DNA from: Callipepla californica brunnescens
Lineage: Eukaryota; Chordata; Aves; Galliformes; Odontophoridae
Reading direction: 5' to 3'
Length of the DNA stretch: 64,000 bases
Assembly (NCBI GenBank): GCA_023055505.1
Contig: JALIRH010000095.1
Span: forward strand, 310,001 to 374,000
Shown here: positions 1-8,590 of the stretch, piece after piece
Layout: the number at the start of each line of letters is the position of its first letter
How positions within the stretch are numbered: position 1 is the first letter of the stretch
Notes under the pieces: model-generated
Told to the model about the DNA's origin: nothing
What the model saw: the letters and a program-made list of their open reading frames with translations, nothing else
Database searches by the model: none
Made by a program: the position numbers and the translations under genes

Positions 1-135
1 AGAGCAACCCAAAGTGACCCACAGCTTGACCCATAGCGACCCATGCCAGGAACCACAGCGATCCATTGGGACCCATAGCGATCCACAGCGACCCATGGAA
101 AACCACAGGGAGCAAGAGGGAGCCACAGAGACACA

Positions 136-213
136 GCGACATCACGTGAGAGCGCCGCCTGGTGTCGTGGAGGGGGAACTGCAGCTCCTTAGGAATCTCC
201 TGGGGCACATAGA
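136..213. repeat. Interspersed module, copy 1
   Basis: First copy of a ~80-bp module running from GCGACATCACGTGAGAG to CTCCTGGGGCACATAGAG. It carries a degraded CTCF-like core at 152-165 (GCGCCGCCTGGTGT). Further copies begin near 923, 1168 and 1476, so the minisatellite has a higher-order unit of irregular length (about 245 to 790 bp). Confidence 0.85.
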
Positions 214-922
214 GACCAACAGCGCCTCATAGCAGGACCCACACTGACCCACAGCGAACCATATTGGGACCCACAGCGTAACCCACAGCGACCCGTAACA
301 GACCACATTGACCCATTGCGACGCACTGCAACCCATAGCGACTCCTAGAGGCACAGCGACACACAGCCATCCACAGCAACCCATAGCGACCCAGCCGACC
401 CACAGCAACCTATAGGGGGGCCCACAGCGACTCACAGCAACCCACAGAGACCGATTACAACCAATAGTGACCGATAGCGACCCACCGCGACACACAGCGA
501 CCCACACCGACCCATAGCAACCCACAGTGACCCACAGAGACCCACAGAGACCCATAGAGACCCAAAGCGACCCACAGCGACCCATAGCAGGACCTAGAGT
601 GACCCATAGCGTCCCGAAGAGACCCGTAGCGACTCACTGCGACCCACAATGACCCATAGCTGGACCCACAGACACCCACAGCATGACCCACAGCGACCCA
701 TTGCAACCCTTAGCAACATGTAGAGACTTATAGCGATCCACATCGACCCATAGCGACCCATGGATACACATAGCAAGACCCACAGTGACCCATAGCGTCC
801 CATAGAGACCCGCAGCAAAACGTAGCAGCCCACGGAGATCGATAGCGACGCATAGTGACCCACAGCGACCCATAGCGCCCAATAGGAAACCACTGATAGC
901 AATAAGGAGCCCTAGAGACCCA

Positions 923-982
923 GCGACATTACGTGAGAGCGCCCCCTGGTGGCGTGGAGGGGAACTGCAGCCCCTTAGGGAT
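923..982. repeat. Interspersed module, copy 2
   Basis: Second copy of the module. It contains the best-preserved CTCF-like core of the four (939-952). The tail is shortened: after CCCCTTAGGGATC it returns to the 10-bp repeat earlier than copies 1, 3 and 4. Confidence 0.85.
939..952 (-). promoter_or_regulatory. Candidate CTCF binding site
   Basis: On the minus strand the sequence reads CCACCAGGGGGCGC, which matches the well-known vertebrate CTCF core with no mismatch that I can see. CTCF is a zinc-finger insulator and loop-anchor protein. Human subtelomeres carry CTCF sites near the start of TERRA transcription, so a site close to telomere-like DNA is suggestive. That is analogy only; occupancy cannot be read from sequence. 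Confidence 0.6.
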
Positions 983-1167
983 CCATTGGGAACCTTAGAG
1001 ACCCACAGAGACCCATAGCAGGACCCACAGCAAACCAAAGCGATCCATAGCAACCCATAGCGATCCACAGTGACCCACAGTAACCCACAGCGAAGCATAT
1101 TGGGACCCATAGCGACACATAGCGCCCAATAGGAAAACACAGAGAGCAATAGGAAGCCGTAGAGACA

Positions 1168-1244
1168 CAGCGACATCATGTGAGAGCTCCCTCTGGTGGC
1201 GTGAAGGGGAACTGCAGCCCCTTAGGGATCTCCTGGGGCACGTA
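1168..1244. repeat. Interspersed module, copy 3
   Basis: Third copy of the module, starting GCGACATCATGTGAGAG. Its core at 1186-1199 reads CCACCAGAGGGAGC on the minus strand, a weaker CTCF-like match than copy 2. Confidence 0.85.
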
Positions 1245-1475
1245 GAGACCCATAGCAGGACCCACACCGACCCACAGCGAACCCTATTGGGACCCATAGC
1301 GTGACCCACAGCGACCCACAGCAACCCATAGAGACTCATAGCAAACCACAGCAACCCACAGTGACCCATAGCGAGACCCACAGCGACCCACAGTGACCCA
1401 CAGCTTGACCCAAAGCAACCCATGCCGGGACCCACAGCGACCCATAGAAAACCTCAGAGAGCAATAGGAAGGCAC

Positions 1476-1556
1476 AGAGACATCACGTGAGAGCGCCCCC
1501 TCCCCTGGTGGCGTGGAGGGGAACTGCAGCCCCTTAGGGATCTCCTGGGGCATATA
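1476..1556. repeat. Interspersed module, copy 4 (core interrupted)
   Basis: Fourth copy. The core at 1493-1511 carries a 5-bp duplication (GCGCCCCCTCCCCTGGTGG), which separates the two halves of the CTCF-like motif and should weaken or abolish it. Confidence 0.85.
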
Positions 1557-1645
1557 GAGACCCACAGCGACCCATAGCAGGACCCACAGTGACCCACAGC
1601 AAACCATATTGGGACCCATAGCGGGACCCAGAGAGACCCACAGAC

Positions 1646-2012
1646 TGTTACAATGAAGGGTCGGGAACCCAGCTTGATGCTAGCTAATGTTCCATTTATT
1701 AAGCAACAACTCAAAGCTTAGATAGACAGAGAAGCAGTGTGTGTTAGGATCTAACTGGGGGAAGCTACAAGGATCTAATTGAGGGAATTTACACTCCTCA
1801 GTGTTAACAGGTCAAGAATATAAAACACTCCTAGTCATCTAAACAAACAGTTTCTTATTGCTATCCATTACTGTCTTCTGTTTCTTTTCACTCCTTAGAC
1901 ATGGTTGTCTCAAGCTTATCAGCTTATCTTTACACAGCCTACGTCCAAGGTTTATGGCCTGATTCCTGCTTAGCTAACAGTTCCGTCTGACTCCCACTTT
2001 TGCCATCACCCA
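1646..2012 (-). mobile_element. 3' LTR of the class II provirus
   Basis: The 367-bp segment starts TG (1646) and ends CA (2012). It lies immediately downstream (minus strand) of a polypurine tract, and has an AATAAA polyadenylation signal on the minus strand at 1695-1700. The outer end abuts the 10-bp minisatellite directly. The 5' LTR is absent, so no target-site duplication can be checked. The terminal inverted repeat is little more than TG...CA. Confidence 0.8.
1695..1700 (-). promoter_or_regulatory. Polyadenylation signal in LTR
   Basis: AATAAA on the minus strand near the distal end of the LTR, the usual place for the R-region poly(A) signal. Confidence 0.6.
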
Positions 2013-2027
2013 CTTCTCCCCCTTTCT
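2013..2027 (-). other. Polypurine tract
   Basis: Minus strand reads AGAAAGGGGGAGAAG immediately before the LTR start TGGGTG. This is the expected plus-strand primer site and fixes the inner LTR boundary. Confidence 0.85.
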
Positions 2028-2058
2028 GTTATGAATATTTTCTTTGTAGCATTGTCAA

Positions 2059-3186
2059 TCATCTTTTTGCGCACATTGTAAAATGCAAGGAAGTAACAGC
2101 AAAAGCGTTACAACGATCATCGCAATGTAGCACATCATTTTTAAGATACTGTGGAGCCATCCGGTGAGACCCCCATCCCGAGAATAATTTGTCCAACCAG
2201 TCCCAATCCCTCTGTTCCTGCAGTTTCTTCACTCCATCCCGTATGGTCTTGATACTTGCTTGAATTGAAACGGAATGTTCTGACAGGTTCATGCAGCACA
2301 TTCCTTCGAAATCCTCCCAGCCATGGCCTTGCGCCAGAAGTAGGAAATCAGTAGCAGCGCAATTTTGTGGCGCAGCATGTCTGACACTGTCCGCATCAAG
2401 TAAAAGACCTGTTAAAGCTAAACTAGTGGCATTTCCTTGTTTTGCTAAGCAAGAACCCAGTTTGTTCAGTGTTGCCAAAGCTTTAGCAACAGCAACCTGC
2501 GGTGTGAAAAAGGAAACGACTCCTATGGTCTCCCTGTTCCAAAACTTCATGTTATCATCACAATCTGATCTGAAGGTGTGGGTCATTCTCCTAAAACGGT
2601 GATGAGAATATTTCTTTCTCCACTGCAAGACAGTTGTCTCATTTCGGGTAAGGATAGTTAAACGCCCGAGACTACATGGCCCACCTCTAATGTAAGAAGG
2701 AATGGCAGGCCATGCCCGGTCAGCGCAACTACGGAAAACTCCATCTGGTAACTGTAAAGGAGCATTTACTGATTTTGAAAGGCTGGGTGAGGTGTAATTA
2801 CACCACAGAGTTTGGTTATTGATGGCTGCGTCTACGGGACTGACATCCCATAGTTTGGTTTTATTTTTTCCAGTAGAATGGAATCTCAGGCAGAAGTCCA
2901 TTTTTATAGATCCTAAGAAATCTATTTCTTGTGGCTCTAATTTGGCTGACGGAAGATATGGAACCCATCCATCCCAATTATATACTGAATTTGTGCCAGT
3001 AAAGATTGCTCGTGAGGGACCAGGGATTGGCCACTCGTCTATGGGAAAGCCCACCAAGCGGGTAGAGAAGGGATTTTGCGCAGTTGCAGTGGCTAAGCAA
3101 AGTGTTTCCTGATGAGTAATATTAGCAAGTGTAAGCCACACATTCGTTTTTGGGAGGGTAATAAAACCAGTAGAGAGTCCTGACAT
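2059..3186 (-). pseudogene. Alpharetrovirus-like envelope gene, degraded
   Basis: A 375-codon open frame with a surface-subunit region holding several N-glycosylation sequons, a weak basic cleavage-like site (HRFRR, about residue 198), a hydrophobic Cys-flanked internal fusion-peptide-like stretch after it, and a transmembrane-subunit ectodomain with the alpharetroviral signature DFLLLAQGHG. The CX6CC motif that forms the inter-subunit disulfide in this family has lost its first cysteine (Trp at residue 290, Cys-Cys at 297-298). The open frame lacks a membrane anchor: a strongly hydrophobic segment lies in another frame near 2065-2135, so a frameshift precedes it. No signal peptide is visible at the first Met; in this family the leader often comes by splicing. 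A non-functional relic. Confidence 0.85.
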
Positions 3187-3218
3187 TTCAAGAAGTCAAG
3201 TCCATACAGTAGCTGGTC

Positions 3219-4062
3219 TCATCCTTCCTTGGTTGTGTTTTCATCTGTTGTCAACGAAGTCTGTTCCTCCCGGTATGGTTTCACGTTCTTCGCAGGAATC
3301 CACCTGGGGCCTTTTCCTGTGGAGACACAAGCATAACCTCTCCCCCATGTGACAAGAGGATATGGCCCCATTATCATACCTGTTTCTGGGTGGCGAATCA
3401 ACACCGGAGCCTTGATTCTTCTTTCCAATGTGATATTCGAACTAAAATGTCGGACTATCGGGGGATTGGTATCTAGCAGAGAAGAATTCAAAAAGTGAAA
3501 ACATAAAGAGCTTTATGTAGTCGCTCCTCAGGAGGGGAAGCTCCCATTCCCCCTTTCTGTTGTGCTAATAGACGCTTTAAAGATTGGTGTGACCGCTCAA
3601 TTGACCTGGAGGGGAATGAGGGATCGCGGTGATGTGCATAATGCCCCAAGAATCCAGGAAGGCTTTTGTCGCAGCGGAGGTATATGCAGGACCATGATCT
3701 GTTTTTAATTGGGAAGGGATACCTAATGTAGCAAAAGCACGCAGCAAACGTTTGCGAACATCTCGTGCCTTTTCTCCTGTATGACAAGAGGAAAATAAAG
3801 CTCCGGAAAAAGTATCAATCGAGGAATGTGTATATTTCAGCTTACCAAACCATGGGTAATGTGTGACATCCATTTGCCATAGCTGGAGGCTCTGCAGATC
3901 TCTGGGGTTAACCCCCCCTGCTATTGATGGGAAAGAATGCCTCTGGCAGTCGGGACATACCGCTGTAATGTTTGATGCTTGTTGGGAGGTAAGCCCAGAC
4001 TGTCGTTTAAGACCTCCAGCATTCTGATGAAAGAAGGAGTGGCTAAGTTTAGCTTGCGCTAT
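3219..4062 (-). pseudogene. Integrase region of class II provirus pol
   Basis: Minus strand. The N-terminal zinc-binding HHCC motif is at about 4050-3950 (SHSFFH, then CPDC). The catalytic core begins MDVTHY near 3873, with a second catalytic Asp in KTDHGPAYTS (3697-3699), 57 residues on. A frameshift near 3600-3620 puts the region with the third catalytic residue (in SIERSH) in the next frame. The C-terminal domain with a TWGRGYA motif is at 3219-3491. The core (FGKLKY, SIDTFSG, HTGE) looks betaretrovirus-like. Integrase inserts viral DNA into the host genome; this copy is broken. Confidence 0.85.
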
Positions 4063-5273
4063 TCGGTCTGGTAAAACACGGACATATCAGCTTGAGATTC
4101 CCTTCTGCCGTGAAACCAGGTAAAGATGTGTGTGAGCGGATGTGCATTACAAAATAAGGATGAGTGTGGGAGTCTAAAAAAAAAAAAGTTCCTGGAACAA
4201 AATAAACAATGAAGAGTGAGAAATATTGCGTAATATGGATGCTTCTGCTCGCTGAACAATTCCTGCAACAGAAGCTGAGTCGGTAATAGGATTGAAAGGT
4301 GTGGACCATTTCCAAAAAACTCGGACAACAGCAGCTGGTTCCACTATTTGTGGAGAACCAGAAACAATTTCAATATCCGAATCCCATTGCTTCTGTTGAT
4401 TATCCCACCATCAAATAACTGATTTGTGTGATCTTCCAGACCCATCCGTAATCTGGTAAGGGCCTGCAGCAGCTGATCACTTCTTTTTGGTGTGGATGTG
4501 AAGTGAACATTGAGGTTCAATAGCTTGTGTGACGGTGCGTGGGAAGTAAGGCTGCCTGTATAGCTTGCCAATGCCATGCTAAAGGCATCTGCTTGCTGAT
4601 CAAGCCATTGTAAATACACATTTGTCACAGGTAAACAACTAGAGGAAAAGTCTACCCCTGATAACATCAGCAAGCGCTGCCTAGCTTTGATTCTCAGGGA
4701 AGCAAACATCTCATGCTGTGTCAGGATTGTCTTTGTCAACTGGTTTGGCAAAAAAATCCATTCAATAATGAATAGTGGGTCTGGCCTTTGAAAATCCCAC
4801 TGAAAAATTAGCGCATGAGGTTGTCAAGCAGGGTTGAGGATCATTAGAAAAAAAGGTAACTCCGGGGCACACCGATGAGCTTGTCTGTTAGTGCTAGCTG
4901 CAGCAACTTTTTGCAAGGCACTAGCCACTTCAGAGCCAAGACGGCAGGGAGAGTGTAAATCAGAATCCCCTTTCAGTAGTTCCAAAAGAGGATACAAGTC
5001 TGCATTAGAGATACCCAAGAGCGCTCAGACCCAGTTAATTGATCCCAACCATTTTTGTACATCGTGTCAATTTTTCACATCAGTTTGTCTTTGTAAGGGC
5101 TAGGGAATGATAGTCTGGGCTCTGATGCACCAGCCTAAATATTTCCATGGTGATATTTTCTGCATTTTTTCAGGCGCAATACAGAAACCTGCCGAATTAA
5201 CAGCAGTTGTAAGGAGGGCTACTGCTTCCTCCATGATCTCGTGATGTTGCGCGGTTACTAAGATGTCGTCCAT
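4063..5273 (-). pseudogene. RT thumb/connection and RNase H region of class II provirus pol
   Basis: Minus strand. Just beyond the RT active site the frame reads MDDILVTAQHH, and the thumb and connection follow with PWKYLGW, LGISNADLYPL and QWLDQQADAFS. RNase H motifs appear at about 4280-4090: TDSASVAG, then HIRSHTSLPGF and AEGN. The stretch is split over three frames by several small indels and stops; a run of eleven or more T on the minus strand near 4180 shifts the RNase H frame. Order and spacing fit a normal retroviral pol. Confidence 0.8.
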
Positions 5274-5845
5274 CTAATGATACAATAAAACATTTGGCAT
5301 TGTGTCTGGAATGGGGCTAAGCACTTTAGCTACATACCACTGACAAATGGTGGGGCTATTTTTCATTCCTTGTGGCAGCACAACCCACTGGTATCTCTGC
5401 AACGGGGCTTGCATGTTGATGCTTGGAACTGAAAAAGCAAATGGAGGGGCATCCTCAGGGTGTAATGGACTATTAAAAAAGCAGTCTTGAAGATCAGTGC
5501 CAGTCAAATGCCAGTCTCGGGGAATCATAGTGGGTGACAGGAGGCCTGGTTGAAGGGCTCCCATATTTTCCATAGCATCATTCATTTTTCTGAGGTCATG
5601 GAACAAGCGCCATTGACCAGTTTGTTTCTTAATGACAAATCCAGGTGAGTTCCAAGGATTAGTGGAGGTACAGTATGTCCTTTTGCTAATTGTTCCGCTA
5701 CCAAGTCTTGGAGGGCGCCAAGTTTTTCTAGCGGAAGGGGCCATTGATCCACCCATCTAGGGGTATCTGTTTTCCATATTAGCTTAAGGGCGTCGCACCT
5801 CTCAATGGCCCCTCCCGAAAAGCTGACTTGATAGTGACTCCCCAC
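5274..5845 (-). pseudogene. RT fingers/palm of class II provirus pol, stop in the catalytic YMDD
   Basis: The fingers region (VDQWPLPLEKL) is at 5582-5845. A frameshift follows, and then the palm continues at 5274-5756 (SPGFVIKK, WRLFHDLRKMN, LTGTDLQDCFF, LPQGMKNSPTICQ). The reading frame ends exactly where the Tyr of the YMDD motif should be: codon 5274-5276 is TAG on the minus strand, followed by Met-Asp-Asp. This removes the polymerase active site. Sequence similarity is to alpha/betaretroviral RT. Confidence 0.88.
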
Positions 5846-7505
5846 TGAACCATAACATCAGGGCCCCATAAATATCATCGGAATTGGCAACACAAACGGT
5901 TTGATAGTAGCTACCCGATCTTCAGGTCCTCTGATTGGAATGAACTCAGCACTTTGCTGGCTGTTCCTTGCACCTCCCACCCCAGCTAATGTATGGGATG
6001 ATTTGTATGATGTAACCCAAAACCAAACCCCAGGCCTACCCCTTCTCTCACCCTGACACTCCAACCAAACCTCCGCCTAAACCTAACCCTAATATCTAAG
6101 CCTAAGCCTAACCCTTCCAATTGCCCTAGCCCTAACACTAACCCTTTTCCTATACCTAACCCTGACCTCAACCCTGATCCTAACCTTTCCCTAACCCTAA
6201 CACCAACCCGTAACATCATTTGAATCCTAATCCTATTCCAAACCTTAACCCTATCCCAAGGCCTAACCCTACTCTGACCTTTACACTCCAACTAACCCAA
6301 CCTCGATCAATAAATACAAATGGAATCCTAAACCTAAACCTAAACCTAAACCTACTGCTAACACCACAAGTCAGCCTACTTTTCTCCCTAAATCTAATCA
6401 TAAATCTCAAAAAATCTTTGTCCCTAACCCTAATCATAAATCCAGTCCAAACTCTGAAACTTTCCCAAAGCCTATGCCTATTCCTAACACTTACTCTTAC
6501 CCTAAGTCTATCCCTAACACTAACCCTTCTCCCAGACACAACCCTAAAGCCAACACTAATCCTAACCTAATCTTTATCCTAATCCTAAACCTAATCCTAA
6601 CTCTTACCCTAATTCTAACTCTACCCTAACCCTAACTCTGACCCTCAAACCAAACCCACATTTAAGCACAACCCTAATCCCGACACCTAGCATCAGATTA
6701 CCACAACCCTAACGGAACCCTAACCCTAACACTAATGCTATGACTATCCCAAACCCTAACCCAAGTACTAGACCAAACCATACCCCTATCCCTCACTCTA
6801 AAACTAACAACCCTAACTAAACTCTAACCGTAACCCTCTCCCTAATACTAACACTAATCATCTTTTAAACACCAATGTTATTCCTATTCCTAAACCTTAC
6901 CCAATCTCCAAATGAAATCCAAGGCCGGTGCCTTCTCACACCCTAACGATCAAACCAAACCTACATCTAAACCTAACCCTAAATCCAATCTTTACCCTAA
7001 ACCATACACTTGCCCTGGCCTTAACACTAACCCTTTCCCTATACCTAACCCTAACCCTAACCTTAACACTAATTTGAGGCCTATCCCTAGTAGGAACCCA
7101 AAACCTAATTGGAATCTGAATCCTGTTCTTAACCTTAACCCTAACACGACTTAACTCTACTCTGACCCTAAAAGTCAAATTAACCCTACTCCTTACCCTA
7201 AACCTCAATCTAAACCTAAACCTAACCCTAAACCTAAACTTCACAAGAACACTCAACCTAATCCTAGCACTAACCTAAACTAAAACTAAAACAACTTTTT
7301 TGCTAACCCTAATCCTAAATCTAACCCTAACCCCAAAACTCCCCCAAACCTGACCCTAAACCTAATCCACTCCAAAATCCTTACCCTAACCCTAACCCCA
7401 AACACCCTAATACTAGAACTAAAGCAATCCTTCACCCTAACCCTAAAACTAACAATTTAACTTTGACCCTAAAACTCAAATTCACCCTACATACACTTGA
7501 TGCTA

Positions 7506-7511
7506 CCTAGG
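7506..7511. other. Orientation switch CCCTAA to TTAGGG, unit 1
   Basis: The palindrome CCTAGG marks where the strand bias flips from C-rich to G-rich. The same site is found at 12274, 17058 and 21842 in the other units. Confidence 0.85.
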
Positions 7512-8524
7512 TTAGGGTCAGGCTCAATCTGGGTTTTGTGTTGGGGTCAAAGGGATAGGGTTAGGGTAGAGTTCGAGTTAGGATGAAGGTAATGCTTACA
7601 GATATGTTTAGAGAATGGAACAGGGTTAGGGTTAAGGTTAGGGTAAGGTTAAAGGTTAGGCTCAGGGACAGATTTAGGGTTAGAGTTTGGGTTCCTTTTA
7701 GGTTTAGGGATAGGGTTAGGGTACGGTTAGGTATTGTACAACGCTAAGTGTTAGCTTCTGGGTAAGGGATAGGGTTAGGGTAAGGGTTAGATTCAGGGTT
7801 AGGGTTAGCATTAGCATCAGGGTTAGGGTTATGGTAAGAGTTAGGATAGGGAATGGGATACAGTTAGGGTAAGGGTTAGGAATAGGGTTAGGGTTACATT
7901 AAGGTTAGGGTTAGTGTTTGGATCAGGGGTAGGGTTAGGAATAAAGTTAGAGTAAGGGCTAGGATTAGGGTTAGGGTTAGGGTAGGGATACGGTTAGGGT
8001 AGAGTTAAGGTTAGGGTAGGGTTAGGGTTAGGGTAGGGGTTAGGGATAGGGTTAGGGTTAGGGTTAGGGTTAGGTTAGGGTTTGGGTTATGGTAAGAGTT
8101 AGGATAGGGATTGTGATACGGTTAGGGTAAGGGTTAGGAATAGGGATAGGGTTTGATTAGGGTGAGGGTTATTGTTTGGATTAGGGGTAGGGTTACGAAT
8201 AAAGTTAGAGTTAGGGCTAGGATTAGGGTTACGGTTCGGGATTGGATTAGTGTTAGGGTAAGGAATAAAGTTAGAGTTAGTGTTAGGATTAGGGTTAGGG
8301 TAAAGTAGGGTTAGGGGTAGGGTTAGGGTTAGGGTTAGGGTTAGGGTTAGGGTTAGGGTTAGGGTTTGGGTTAGGCTAGGGTTAGGGTAAGGGTTAGGGT
8401 TAGGATAAGAATTAGGATAGGGATTGTGATACAGTTAAGGTAAGGGTTAGGAATTAGGGTTAGGGTTAGGGTTAGGATTAGGGTTAGGGTTAGGGTTAGG
8501 ATTAGGGTTAGGGTTAAGGTTAGA

Positions 8525-8590
8525 GTTAGGGTTAGGGTTAGGGTTAGGGTTAGGGTTAGGGTTAGGGTTAGGGTTAGGGTTAGGGTTAGG
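8525..8590 (+). repeat. Perfect telomeric run (TTAGGG)11, unit 1
   Basis: Sixty-six bases of uninterrupted TTAGGG repeat, one of the longest pure runs in the unit. This is too short and too embedded to be a true chromosome end; it is an interstitial telomeric sequence with G-quadruplex potential on the plus strand. Confidence 0.9.

Larger units (their letters stand above)
1..1645. repeat. 10-bp minisatellite (GACCCATAGC type) with interspersed module
   Basis: The stretch is built of 10-bp units such as GACCCATAGC and GACCCACAGC, with frequent substitutions. It is interrupted four times by a non-repetitive ~80-bp module (see separate entries). Minus-strand open frames here, rich in Gly, Ser, Leu, Trp and Val, come from the repeat: three 10-bp units equal ten codons, so stops are rarely met in that orientation. 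The left edge lies outside the window. The right edge abuts a retroviral LTR at 1646. I see no gene in it. Confidence 0.93.
1646..6016 (-). mobile_element. Class II (alpha/beta-like) endogenous retrovirus, 3' portion
   Basis: A degenerate provirus read on the minus strand. From right to left it has the end of protease, reverse transcriptase, RNase H, integrase, env, a polypurine tract and a 3' LTR. The 5' LTR, gag and most of pro are missing: at about 6016 the retroviral sequence stops and degenerate CCCTAA repeats begin. Integrase and RNase H motifs resemble betaretroviruses, while the Env transmembrane subunit resembles alpharetroviruses, as known for intermediate avian ERV groups. Several frameshifts and a stop in the RT active site show it cannot make Pol. 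Its last ~190 bp (5826-6016) reappear at the start of each downstream array unit. Confidence 0.92.

Noticed and set aside
1..1640. Minus-strand frames up to 181 codons in the 10-bp minisatellite
   Set aside because: Same reason: three 10-bp units equal ten codons and the orientation lacks stops.
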